DNA of 64,000 nt from Bacteroidaceae bacterium (GTDB lineage: Bacteria > Bacteroidota > Bacteroidia > Bacteroidales > Bacteroidaceae). The notes below the pieces were generated by a model, which was given only the letters and a program-made list of their open reading frames with translations, had not been told where the DNA came from and made no database searches. The stretch's first letter is position 1; each line of letters starts with the position of its first letter. A program made the translations under genes and the position numbers. Where the stretch lies: assembly GCA_016292045.1 (NCBI GenBank), contig JAEEZX010000064.1, positions 1-64,000 on the forward strand. The letters are read 5' to 3'. This document shows, one piece after another, positions 32,501-39,287 of this stretch.

Positions 32501-34110
32501 TCCTGCTCGTTGTCAAGGTCAATGGTAAAGGCAGACTCACCCTGCGCACCATTGAGGCCATCCTTATTGATAGGCAGCGTCTCACGGTCTATGATGTTGC
32601 TGTCGGCAATCGATGAAGTACCGCTGGCCGTACTCAGCGCAAACTCATAGGCAACGTTTGTCGTGCTGCTCTGTATTCTCAGGTAGAAGTTATTCGATGA
32701 AAGGTCTTTCATCCACGCCCATGAGCCAGCCGTACCATCGGCTGCAATAGCGCGGTAGAAGATATTGTACTTGTTGGCGATGTTCATCAGCTCTGCCTGG
32801 CTGCTGCCGACATGCTTCTCAACGGTCTCGCCCACGGTCTTCGTATAGCCGCAGCGCACGTCAACATAAGAAGGGGTCAGCTGATTGGAGGCGTTTCTGG
32901 CAAACGACGCCTCTGTGCATGACAGGAGCAGCTGATAAATCTCAGGCGACACGCCGGGCTGTCCGCTCTTCACCACATTGGCCGTGAACACAGCCCTGTA
33001 GGTCTCGCCGTTGAAGCCGACGGGGATGGTGGCCGCAAAGCGGTCAGCAGAGAGTGTAGTGTTTGCAGGTATCGTCCACTGAATCTGAACATAGTCGCTG
33101 CTGGCGGTTATCGTCGGCGTGATACCTGCAATCTTGATGTTCGCCGCCGTCGGCTGTGTGCTCTGCGCCGTGATATTGTCCGGCCCTTTGTAGAGCCTGT
33201 AATTGGTGGTGAGCACCACCTGCGCCAACGTCTTGCCTGTGCTGTCTGCTGGTATGGCGTCCATTTCGTTGTCGAGGTCAAGGAGATAGATGTCCTTACC
33301 GCTCTTACCCCACACCGTAGGGCCGTCAACGAGATAGACGGTTTCTGTATTGCCGTGACCATCCACATACACGGTCTTACAGCACCTCCAGCAGTACGGC
33401 ACATTCTCGCTATAGCCAGTGGCGTTGAGGGCCTTCCAGGTGTTCCATTCTGCTTCAGATGTCGGAGCGGCAGGCATGACACCCGTGTCATTGGCCTTAA
33501 AGCGGTAGTCCTGCGACTGGATGCCTCTACCGTCCACACCCTGCGCACCTTCGACCACGACACTGATAGTATGGCGCTCGATCTCCACCGAGCCATACCA
33601 CAGCGAAAAGACGATGACTGAGCAGTTGGACGTTGAGACATTGCTGCCAAGGGTGTAGTTGGAAGCCGTGTTGTTGTCTTTCTGTACCTTGATGGAATAG
33701 CCAGTAGGTATGCTGCTCTGAGCATCAGCGGAGCCGTCGGCGTTCCTCTTCACCAGCGAACACGTCACGTTGGCCGGGCTGAGGTTGTCGTTAGCGTCTT
33801 TCAGTATCGAGGAATGAGAAGGTACGAGGTCATAGTCTATACCGTTCTGTCCCATGGAGCCTGCGAACTCCACCACAGGGGCGAGGTGTGTGCCGTCCGT
33901 CAGCCATGTGACGGTCTTATGCCACAGATACGGTGCTGCAGGTGTAGGCATGGGGATAGTACCGCCAGCAGGTACGAACTGCCAGCGAGAGTCATCAACG
34001 GCGGGCTGTACGCCCGTGGCTTCAACGATATAGTAGTTGTCTATGTGGTCAACGCTCACCGTCGGCTTCTGTGCGCTGACGGAAAACGAGTTGGAAATAA
34101 CGTTTCTCAT
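26581..34110 (-). CDS. Giant repeat-built tail/fibre protein (2,509 aa)
   Basis: The longest gene in the window. It is built of about six modules of roughly 250-300 residues. Each module contains a D(L/I)DNE...G(K) start (DLDNEMDAIPADSTGK, DLDNEQDAFGTDSEGK, DIDNEMTSIPISQAGK and others), a beta-sandwich part, a YQL/YELLPS element and a DRETVPIxKDG linker. Short collagen-like Gly-x-y runs (GLKGDPGDPGD, GQQGKDG) join modules. The last 800 residues differ: WIQKGNSNYPTEEELSNENHYLWEK, carbohydrate-binding-like beta text, then ADYLKFVAAEFLLAEEIVVDKLIPTQIR, as at tail-tip ends. It is most likely a long host-recognition fibre or tail-tip protein. The near-identity of modules suggests growth by internal duplication. 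Confidence 0.75.
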   Translation of the reverse strand: MRNVISNSFSVSAQKPTVSVDHIDNYYIVEATGVQPAVDDSRWQFVPAGGTIPMPTPAAPYLWHKTVTWLTDGTHLAPVVEFAGSMGQNGIDYDLVPSHSSILKDANDNLSPANVTCSLVKRNADGSADAQSSIPTGYSIKVQKDNNTASNYTLGSNVSTSNCSVIVFSLWYGSVEIERHTISVVVEGAQGVDGRGIQSQDYRFKANDTGVMPAAPTSEAEWNTWKALNATGYSENVPYCWRCCKTVYVDGHGNTETVYLVDGPTVWGKSGKDIYLLDLDNEMDAIPADSTGKTLAQVVLTTNYRLYKGPDNITAQSTQPTAANIKIAGITPTITASSDYVQIQWTIPANTTLSADRFAATIPVGFNGETYRAVFTANVVKSGQPGVSPEIYQLLLSCTEASFARNASNQLTPSYVDVRCGYTKTVGETVEKHVGSSQAELMNIANKYNIFYRAIAADGTAGSWAWMKDLSSNNFYLRIQSSTTNVAYEFALSTASGTSSIADSNIIDRETLPINKDGLNGAQGESAFTIDLDNEQDAFGTDSEGKIGASLSRETTVAMFYGLTPLELTGISTTKKYEDNTNCGSEVAVTTDATTGKVTVTLGSTTFAYTKTIFIDITATSARGSKSARFTLQPQAGGAPGVTPTIYQLEPIPNALAFSRNASDVLTPSSQSVTPSVKRTVGNETDILSSLSGYRVYYGWDNVATPSSYKNVGTDISVTNTNAASHYNLVLELWQMNGNTKVKRVDRETVPINKDGLKGDPGDPGDTPFIADIDNEMTSIPISQAGKVETEQNLSFNVSAFYGQQNVIDACQSVDLVNSEGTVISAPSGFTINTTAKSTVTIKIAVNTQPAEITELRFRVVHADYGTRYFTYSIAAVKSGGKGQDAVLYELLPSASEIAVGRNTDGTYNPATATLTCGYKKIVGTVISIYDDVTGAFDGYNIYFRRYNRSTGQWSNYLRYTYYKSYLTNFDIATYSKFEFIICTNTATSVAASSVTGLIDKETVPVVADGQQGKDGVNAITIDLDNECDAFGTDPSGKISAQVERTTKVSMFNGITPLTLTAIETSKTYEDGTSCGSEVTVEKNVETGQITVKLTSTSYYYTKTINIGITATTASGSRTVVFTLQPQASGTAGVSPVIYQLSLKPSALTFARNASNGLVAQNNTLYFYAKKTEGNETVILTSLSGYYIKWGWDGSTTVQGNNISIGTTRTVTTTEAANHTSLWVELWKTGASQCADRETVPIHKDGLKGDPGDDGITPFVVDIDNEMTSIPISQEGKVTSQIQLSFNIGAYYGQTNVINDSACSVALVGTAPSGFTVDTATSKSNPRITIAANTQPAEITELKFRVSHTSYGDRDAVFSIAAVKSGGQGQDAVLYELLPSDTQIAVARTDAGGYNPSTVNLTCGYIKKAGTSAPTTVTDATGAVDGYSIYFRRYSRSGSWSSFFNYVSYKIYLQNLDVATYSKVQFILCRNTGSYFTNESSITGLIDKETVPIVADGTKGKDGKDCFVLDIDNEMAAIPVNSSGKVEGTLSLEFGLTAFYGTTPVTGDCGISVDGTLPSGFSVDLGTPTNPSVSIANNTQPAEVTEITFKAVHATYGTRYAVFTICAVKSGGKGADAELYQLAPSESALKFARNSAGNLTGSYTVSCKIRKTVGSNATEYTSLSGYYLYYGWDSAANPDGNWTGFVTVGTTQANSHTNLVLELWRGQRTVSGSVRLDRETIPILKDGEKGGEGDQGNGIANVYFYRMFTVNLVEPASNDSGWIQKGNSNYPTEEELSNENHYLWEKKLTSYTRSDDPTIEISLIAQYVDGVHENLLEDTAFLSEGEMEAWDVSNGTISKNAVGNHNSFCCTPNWEDNYTEMLRQVVYKSGTIQKLKPSTWYTLSFYAAMTNYFDLLSSEVYNGSDTNYWSISGSKKCFWIAAGSTAIVTVKGKVYSTAVRLTVFGYADGWEGGFTKQVQFTSTGYQEKSFTLVNTSSSAKKFWVEGYVYINDGGDTHNSSSALSNRGYMNLIRVDRGCKITSYLYRSDNGQAVLHSSSAPWYVNGKKITSAQTLSDGNTGHVVSLDGGGTANVHDGTYVGFADDGNVTWQLSPGTKRCVITFKTPSYLYTSPYYYVLFRLEQHANPGWICMPKLEEGTAATDWIEAPNDRIAEEIQHVYVGPWTSGNTYYYGGGTGVRHVVRAPKSYGGAYTYWRMKVRTTSAGYVSTSQPYNDTSHWEQADYLKFVAAEFLLAEEIVVDKLIPTQIRSANNTFTIDANGNITCNAGTFQNVLVKGGLRSPFSFLSRGSTFSNDFSDNIAVYSASQSSYALPWTVAQSGRKVVITNYYWNGNYSTASGYAQLTAPSGYYFYEDGIQKSSIKLSREAVELLGYGDTNTFYGWIVLKRIDLGTQNRYGHQMKMLAVGRVTGTASGASVSYHSFDGTTMSVTRDGQGIYTLSWSNSNWFGSANDVFAMVCGYGVIVNGTNPLYASVKSQTSTSITVQTADDDSRNDGSFSFFIMNFNDWIYL

Positions 34111-34173
34111 TCTCTCTTGCTGCTTTAAGATGATTTTTGATATAAAGGAGGCAGGGCGCTAACCCTGCGCTCC

Positions 34174-35274
34174 CTATGAGGCGGTGACGATACCCTCTAT
34201 CTTATAGCCGTGCTCGGCGATGAAAGAGTAGGGAATGGTCATAGTGCCTTTGTTGTTGCTGACCGAGACCGAAGGCACACTGCCCGTAATCTCGTTCTGC
34301 TGGCCGTCGTAGAAATGGACGGCAAAGCTGGTGTAGCCCGTGTTGATGGCAGTGCTGTCCTCCATCGTGGCCACCCACATTGTCACCGTACATGACTCGC
34401 CGGGTGCCAGCTGGCCGCTGAAGTCAGCATCGGCGGCGTTCAGTGAGATATATAAGTACTCGGGGTCTTGCGTGTCGTCGATAGACGAGAACGCCGTGGC
34501 CACACGGTTGTTGAAGCTGCTGTCGGTGAAGAAGTCACAGCGCACCATGAGGTTGTCGGTGACGTCCACCTCATTGATGGCCAGCGTCCGTGCGTTTCTC
34601 GCCGACACATACTCGTCGCCCGTTCCGGCATTGTACCACTTCGTGTAGTATGTCGCTGGCGTACTGCCGTCCTCGGCATACAGGGATGCAGTGAGCGTCA
34701 CCGTCTGGTTCTTCTCGCTGATGATAGCACTCTCAGGTGAGATAAGGCCAAGGAAGCCCTGCGAGGTCATCTGAGCAATCTTCACGTCCACCTGGCACTG
34801 GAAGGCCATCTGCTTGCCCGCTACCTCTATGCTGCCCTTGAAGCCGATGGTGTCAAGGTCAATGTTCGTGGCGGAGGCAAGATTGCTGATAACGGTCAGG
34901 CAGGGAACGGAATAGGTGTTACCGCCAAGGCTGGCCGTTGTCGTGCCTTTCTGGAAGAGAGGGGCATTGTCAGCGTCGAGGAAGTTCGTGCTTTTATTGT
35001 TCGCGTCGAACTGTATCACCACATCGTTATAGAGCCACTGCCCGTTATTGATGGCATTGTTGGCGATGTAGGTCACTCCACGGCGGGCAACAAGGTACAC
35101 CACAGGCTGGGCCGGGTTGGGGTCTTCCTGCGTGGCCTTCCAGTTGGGTATTGCCTTGCCAGTGTTGGCGTTGAAGTTCTGCGACAGCGTGCCGCTGATA
35201 CGCAGCGACCCCTGTATGGTCACGCCCTCTTGAATGGCGGTGATGCAGAAATGATTGGAGATAGCGTTTGGCAT
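34174..35274 (-). CDS. Tail-associated structural protein (366 aa)
   Basis: A beta-rich, Cys-poor protein. It starts MPNAISNHFCITAIQEGVTI, like the MRNVISNSFSVSAQKPTVSV opening of the giant protein next to it, which suggests a shared N-terminal attachment module. Text such as NQTVTLTASLYAEDG and CTVTMWVATMEDS looks like Ig-like strands. Likely a fibre or tail-tip subunit that works with the giant protein. Confidence 0.6.
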   Translation of the reverse strand: MPNAISNHFCITAIQEGVTIQGSLRISGTLSQNFNANTGKAIPNWKATQEDPNPAQPVVYLVARRGVTYIANNAINNGQWLYNDVVIQFDANNKSTNFLDADNAPLFQKGTTTASLGGNTYSVPCLTVISNLASATNIDLDTIGFKGSIEVAGKQMAFQCQVDVKIAQMTSQGFLGLISPESAIISEKNQTVTLTASLYAEDGSTPATYYTKWYNAGTGDEYVSARNARTLAINEVDVTDNLMVRCDFFTDSSFNNRVATAFSSIDDTQDPEYLYISLNAADADFSGQLAPGESCTVTMWVATMEDSTAINTGYTSFAVHFYDGQQNEITGSVPSVSVSNNKGTMTIPYSFIAEHGYKIEGIVTAS

Positions 35275-35366
35275 TGTTCTTTCGTTTTTTAGATTCTACG
35301 TTGTAAATAGGCTCCCAGTCAATGTGAGCCAGCAGACGCATTCGGCTGTGAACACGCCTTTGCCCT

Positions 35367-35807
35367 TCATCGTCTTACCAAGCTCACCCCACGGCTGAAC
35401 GTAGGGCTACCCATGAGGAACAGGAACAGCATCCATGCGCCGAACCATTCGGGGTTTATCAGCAAGACGCAGACCTGCGACAGGATGCCGGCAGCGATGG
35501 CAAAGACGTAGTGCAGAGTGTTCGCCTCGTTCTTCACCAGCGGCATGGCACCACTGAACAGCAGCCCGGCGATCGTCAGGAAACCGACACACGTCCAGCT
35601 CTCAGGCAGGGCATCCATCAGTGAGGGCAGGATAAGGAAAGCCACAGCCCACAGCCATAGCGTCCACAGCCATTGCCCTGCTCTCGGCAGGAGGTACACC
35701 ATTGCCGATACTGAGTCAGGCAGCTTGCGACCGTGCCAGATGGCTGCCCCCACGTAGAGGACAGCCAGCACGGCGGAAATGATGAGCATTATCATTGACG
35801 TACTCAT
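35367..35807 (-). CDS. Multi-pass membrane protein (146 aa)
   Basis: About five hydrophobic helices (MIMLIISAVLAVLYVGAAIW, WLWTLWLWAVAFLIL, CVGFLTIAGLLFSGAMPL, YVFAIAAGILSQVCVLLI, WMLFLFLMGSP) with short loops. A membrane protein inside the virion operon is not structural; it may change the host envelope or block superinfection. Next to a lipoprotein gene (35819), with which it may work. Family not recognised. Confidence 0.65.
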   Translation of the reverse strand: MSTSMIMLIISAVLAVLYVGAAIWHGRKLPDSVSAMVYLLPRAGQWLWTLWLWAVAFLILPSLMDALPESWTCVGFLTIAGLLFSGAMPLVKNEANTLHYVFAIAAGILSQVCVLLINPEWFGAWMLFLFLMGSPTFSRGVSLVRR

Positions 35808-35818
35808 ATCACATCACT

Positions 35819-36487
35819 TTAGGGCCACTCGCCAAGGGGCTTACGCAACACTGGCTCTTCCTCTGGTTTCTGGAAAGCGGGGTTCCGTGTACTCACGTCT
35901 CCAGTGACGGCATCGACGAACACCGCCCAGTTATTGTCTCCAAAGATGTACTGAGCATTACAGACGTATGGGCCGACAGGTATTCGCAAGACGCACGTCC
36001 TATTGGTAGGCTTTGGTATGTTCGCTTGCATCATGCGGTCGTAGGCGGCTTTGAACGTCAAACAAATCTGTGTGTCTGTCAGCGGGTCGTTCTCAGCCAT
36101 GAAGGTGTGTAGTGCATATTCGGCGCGTTCTGTAAGGTCTGTCTTGAAAATGTAACACCATACATCATACACCTCTCTACCCTTCTCGTCGGTCTCAGAC
36201 TTTACCTGTTGGAAGATGTTCTTCACGAAAACAACCTTTCCAGTGGCATCCTCCGCGTCGAAACGGTCAGCGTACAACGCCGTCGTCTCGTACCAGATAT
36301 AATCGCCGCCGATCTCGTTGAAGAGCTGCTGACGGTCAGTAGAGATAACCGTCTCAGGCACAAGTTCGGTCACTTGGGTAACGGTCTCCTTGGGGGCCTC
36401 ACCCTTTTTCTTACACTCGCAGGACGTCAGCCCCACGGTCATGCTGAACAGGAAAGTCAGCATACAGAGCAAAATTGTCTTCTTCAT
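35819..36487 (-). CDS. Lipoprotein (222 aa), possible cargo gene
   Basis: Signal peptide MKKTILLCMLTFLFSMTVGLTSCECKKKG with a lipobox at LTSC, so the mature Cys would be lipidated. The rest is a soluble alpha/beta domain (LTERAEYALHTFMAENDPLTDTQICLTFKAA and VGPYVCNAQYIFGDNNWAVFVDAVTG). It is exported to the periplasm or outer membrane and sits between virion genes, so surface exclusion is a fair guess. Not recognised. Confidence 0.7.
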   Translation of the reverse strand: MKKTILLCMLTFLFSMTVGLTSCECKKKGEAPKETVTQVTELVPETVISTDRQQLFNEIGGDYIWYETTALYADRFDAEDATGKVVFVKNIFQQVKSETDEKGREVYDVWCYIFKTDLTERAEYALHTFMAENDPLTDTQICLTFKAAYDRMMQANIPKPTNRTCVLRIPVGPYVCNAQYIFGDNNWAVFVDAVTGDVSTRNPAFQKPEEEPVLRKPLGEWP

Positions 36488-36522
36488 ACTGTTTGTTTTT
36501 AGAAGTTGGAAAAATGAGAAAA

Positions 36523-37197
36523 TTACTCACCGAAGGTAGGCTGTTGTGGGTAGCCGTCCTCGATGTCGTAGTTCAGGATAGCACTCACGTCGTCAAGAGC
36601 GGCGACGGCTGCTTTGTGCTCGGCAGTCTTGTCATAGCACTCAGAGGCATACACCTCCAAAGCGGCGAGCATCTGCAGGCCAGCGTCGGGGGTGATGGTG
36701 AACGACTGGGTACCCAGCCACAGGGTTGAGGTGGTCTTGCCGACAGCCTTCTCAGCGTTGAGACGAGCGATAAGGCCGTTGCGCGTCTCCTTGTCAAGCC
36801 ACATCGGCACACCGTTGTAGCTGAACTGGTTCACGGCATCGCTCTTGTCATAGGCGCTGATGCGGGCAATGACGGCACGGCGGGCAAGCTCCAGCTCGTT
36901 GCCGACATGCTGGCCACCCTGCACAAGGGCAAGCAGGGTCATCGCCGTCTGCTCCTCGGCCTTATCATCGTCGAAGCCCTTCTCCACCATTGCGGCCTTG
37001 ATACGGTCGAAGGTGAGCGGCTGCTCCACACGGACGATATGGGCGAGATAGACGGTGCGGGTCTCCTCCTCACCATTGCCCTCTCCCTGGTTAATGACTT
37101 CCGTAACCTCCTCGATGTCGAAGTTGATACGGGCGACGGAGCCTTCCGGCTCGATGAGCGCGGGGCGCTCGCTGAATGTGGTCTTCTTGATTTCCAT
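36523..37197 (-). CDS. Tail protein with DUF4376-like C-terminal domain (224 aa)
   Basis: The N-terminal half is a beta-rich domain (SVARINFDIEEVTEVI). The C-terminal half (MWLDKETRNGLIARLNAEKAVGKTTSTLWLGTQSFTITPDAGLQMLAALEVYASECYDKT) matches the DUF4376 pattern, common in tail-fibre assembly or baseplate proteins. Just downstream of the DGR reverse transcriptase gene. Not an Avd: the size and helix pattern differ. Confidence 0.6.
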   Translation of the reverse strand: MEIKKTTFSERPALIEPEGSVARINFDIEEVTEVINQGEGNGEEETRTVYLAHIVRVEQPLTFDRIKAAMVEKGFDDDKAEEQTAMTLLALVQGGQHVGNELELARRAVIARISAYDKSDAVNQFSYNGVPMWLDKETRNGLIARLNAEKAVGKTTSTLWLGTQSFTITPDAGLQMLAALEVYASECYDKTAEHKAAVAALDDVSAILNYDIEDGYPQQPTFGE

Positions 37198-37223
37198 ATT
37201 CGTACTGTATTTGGGGTTGATGA

Positions 37224-38570
37224 TTATTCTATCGTATAGTCAGGGAGGCCGGAGGCATTGGCACGCTTCAGCGTCCCGCGGAAAGGAAAGGCTTTCTGGT
37301 CGGAGATATACTGCAATATCTGAGTCAACTTCTGATTGTTGGTGAAGAACTTGTATTTCTGACCGTGATCCTCAACCTGCACGACGGTGGCGGGCTTGTT
37401 GTACTTCGACTTCACGCCAAACTCCGCATCGAGGAACGTAATCTCCCTGTCACAGAGCATGGAGGCAGAGACTTTCGTCCCTTCCATGATACGCTTGCCG
37501 TCACCGTCCAGCCTGTCGAAGGTCGGCACCTGCAAATCCTTGAATGACTTCATACCCATAACCTTTCTCCAGAGATTGAATCCGTCGCAGTGCAGCAGCC
37601 ATCCCTTATAGCTCGTAGCCACCTGATACCTCCGCATGGGGTCCTTCAGGCGGTGCATCTTCTGCTTGAACTTCCTTTTCATCCTGTCACGGATGAAGGT
37701 GTGAGTGCTGAAGAACTGATAGCCTACATAGTCCAGCCTGTGCTTCTCGTCAATGACCTGCACGCCGACATTCTTATGCAACGGCTGCTCCATCACGTCA
37801 CGGGCATAGTCCCTGACAAAGTTCACGGCCTTCCATATCTCCCTCGGACTGGTGCCGAAGATTACAAGGTCATCGCAGTAAATCTCTACCCACACATCGA
37901 AGTTGGCCATCAGCAGACGGCAGAGCGGACCTGTGTAGTAGTTCGCCATCGGTTGGATAGGAAACAGCCCAATCCCTAACCCCTCGTCACAGGCGGTCAC
38001 CGTCTCCCAGATAAGGTAGCGGATGCCTTTGTCGCCGAACTTCAGCGCGAGAAGGTCATAGATTTTCTGCTGGTCGATGTTATGGTAGAACTTCACGAAA
38101 TCCATCTTAGCGAAATAGACACGCTCTCTCGAATGAGCGTCTATCCACTTGCGGGTACGACGGGCGGCGAAGTGCATCCCCTTGCCTGTGATGGAGGCAG
38201 AGGAATCATAGTAGTACGCCCTCCGCATCGTCGGCATGATGACCTGCATCATCGCATGGTCTTTGATATGGTCGGGATAATACGGCAGCTTGTGCAGCAG
38301 TCTGTCCTTACCGCAGGGGCAGTGACGCACACACTCATGGCCCGGCGACGTGTGGAAGGTGCCGTCGCGCAGCATATCGGACAAAGTGCTGAGGTTCCCC
38401 TCAACATCTTGGTCGAAGATACGGACGCCCTTGTGCGCACCCTTACCCTTCCTTGCCTCATGGTCAGCAAAACGAAGGTTACCCATGTTATACACCTGGG
38501 CGATGCGCACCTTGCGGTTCTTACCCCGCAGCCGTGCCTTGCGTTTATATGCCAACTCCTGCTCTGCCAT
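37224..38570 (-). CDS. Diversity-generating retroelement reverse transcriptase
   Basis: A 448-residue reverse transcriptase that would copy template RNA to cDNA with errors at adenines. RT motifs: AKMDFVKFYHNID at 155-166 (motif A, Asp 157), GLGIGLFPIQPMAN at 197-210 (motif B), and EIYCDDLVIFG at 229-239 (motif C, YxDD with Asp 233/234). The DGR signature IGxxxSQ reads IGLFPIQ here (Pro-Ile before Gln), so it is a divergent form. A Cys cluster CVRHCPC lies near 80-86. There is no maturase domain, as expected of DGRs rather than group II introns. The template repeat lies directly upstream on the same strand. Confidence 0.93.
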   Translation of the reverse strand: MAEQELAYKRKARLRGKNRKVRIAQVYNMGNLRFADHEARKGKGAHKGVRIFDQDVEGNLSTLSDMLRDGTFHTSPGHECVRHCPCGKDRLLHKLPYYPDHIKDHAMMQVIMPTMRRAYYYDSSASITGKGMHFAARRTRKWIDAHSRERVYFAKMDFVKFYHNIDQQKIYDLLALKFGDKGIRYLIWETVTACDEGLGIGLFPIQPMANYYTGPLCRLLMANFDVWVEIYCDDLVIFGTSPREIWKAVNFVRDYARDVMEQPLHKNVGVQVIDEKHRLDYVGYQFFSTHTFIRDRMKRKFKQKMHRLKDPMRRYQVATSYKGWLLHCDGFNLWRKVMGMKSFKDLQVPTFDRLDGDGKRIMEGTKVSASMLCDREITFLDAEFGVKSKYNKPATVVQVEDHGQKYKFFTNNQKLTQILQYISDQKAFPFRGTLKRANASGLPDYTIE

Positions 38571-38737
38571 AGTCCTTTGTAGTTCAAGAGAGAACGGCTA
38601 CTACCTCTTTTTCTTCTGCCTTCTACACTTCGCGGCTCACGGGCTTTCGGTATATGCGTACAACTGCATTGCTTACTTGCGCGAGGGGATTCTGTTTCGT
38701 ACCCTACGCCTCTTGTGTTCGCTCTGTCGGGCTGTTG

Positions 38738-38753
38738 CTGCCTTGGGCGGCAG
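38738..38753 (-). other. Hairpin between template repeat and RT gene
   Basis: CTGCC-ttgggc-GGCAG stem-loop in the 248-base spacer between the template repeat and the RT start. In DGRs this downstream spacer of the RNA is needed for cDNA priming, so the structure may matter. The RT ATG follows AAAGG. Confidence 0.4.
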
Positions 38754-38817
38754 TCACTCCCTCCATCGAGACAGGCTCAATCGTGTGCCCTTTCGGACAG
38801 CGTATCTTCTTTTAAGT

Positions 38818-38936
38818 GTTGATGTTCAGGCGAGCGCCGATGTTCGTGTTCGAGTTCGAGAAAGCGTTGTTCGAGTTCGCGTACGAGAGACCGCATTGCG
38901 CACCGTTATTCGCGTTACCCCCGACGTTCAGCAGCT
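38818..38936 (-). repeat. DGR template repeat (TR)
   Basis: 119 bp, non-coding, 248 bases upstream of the RT ATG, same strand. It would translate as an Asn-rich version of the target sites (LLNVGGNANNGAQC..., SNNAFSNSNTNIGARLNIN): codons AAC and AAT are what mutagenesis randomises. It aligns gap-free with VR1 (39333-39451) and VR2 (15018-15136). All 17 and 21 mismatches are at template adenines. Confidence 0.95.
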
Positions 38937-38956
38937 CCACGATTTATTGCCTTTTC

Positions 38957-39056
38957 GGGCTGCGGCGAGTCTCTCCGCCATTCTTGCAGCCCTTCGCCTG
39001 TGTATCTCCTTCGGAGTAGTAGAAGGTGGGAAACCTCACCACCGACGGCACAGGCG
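38957..39056 (-). ncRNA. Structured RNA segment upstream of the template repeat
   Basis: Just 5' of TR on the minus strand lie several perfect stems. GGGCTGC/GCAGCCC with an inner GGCG/CGCC (38957-38992); an 8-bp CGCCTGTG/CACAGGCG pair (38995-39056) enclosing CTCC-ttc-GGAG (39006-39016) and GGTGGG-aaa-CC(T)CACC (39025-39040). No ORF fills this space. It may be a fixed part of the DGR RNA. Confidence 0.5.
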
Positions 39057-39210
39057 ATAGTTCTTTTGTGTGCTCAGGAAGTCAGAATGTTCTCTCTTTC
39101 CTTGTCAGTTCTTCGTTCAAGCAGAAGGGATGGCCCCACACGGGGCGGGGCTTCTCCCTCTGGTTTTAATTTGTTTTACTTTTTGTTGATTGTTGATTTG
39201 ATAATTTCTG

Positions 39211-39242
39211 TTAGGCGTTCCCCCGCCAGGAGGCGGGGCGTG
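39211..39242 (-). terminator. GC-rich hairpin after DGR target 1
   Basis: Minus-strand CCCCGCC-tcct-GGCGGGG, a 7-bp perfect stem, 40-70 bases after the target stop. The tail is GGAACG rather than a T-run, so it may be an RNA 3' end or a DGR-linked hairpin rather than a strong terminator. Confidence 0.45.
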
Positions 39243-39273
39243 TTGCGTTCTTGCTACACCGTCTGCCCCGGCC

Positions 39274-39287
39274 TCCGCTTACGCGGA
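39274..39287 (-). other. Short hairpin downstream of VR1
   Basis: TCCGC-ttac-GCGGA, a 5-bp stem with a 4-nt loop, spanning the target 1 stop and 46 bases past the end of VR1. DGRs often carry a small tetraloop hairpin shortly after the variable repeat that helps homing. The spacing here is longer than in the Bordetella phage case, so this is a candidate only. Confidence 0.3.

Noticed and set aside
35045..35341. 98-codon minus-strand frame overlapping the 366-aa tail protein start
   Set aside because: It overlaps a better gene over most of its length and has a His/Arg/Gln-rich shadow composition.
36523..37197. 224-aa protein after the RT as Avd
   Set aside because: Longer than Avd, with a beta-rich first half and a DUF4376-like second half.
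37224..38570. Group II intron or retron for the reverse transcriptase
   Set aside because: No maturase or endonuclease domain, no intron RNA domains V/VI and no msr/msd; template and variable repeats decide for a DGR.
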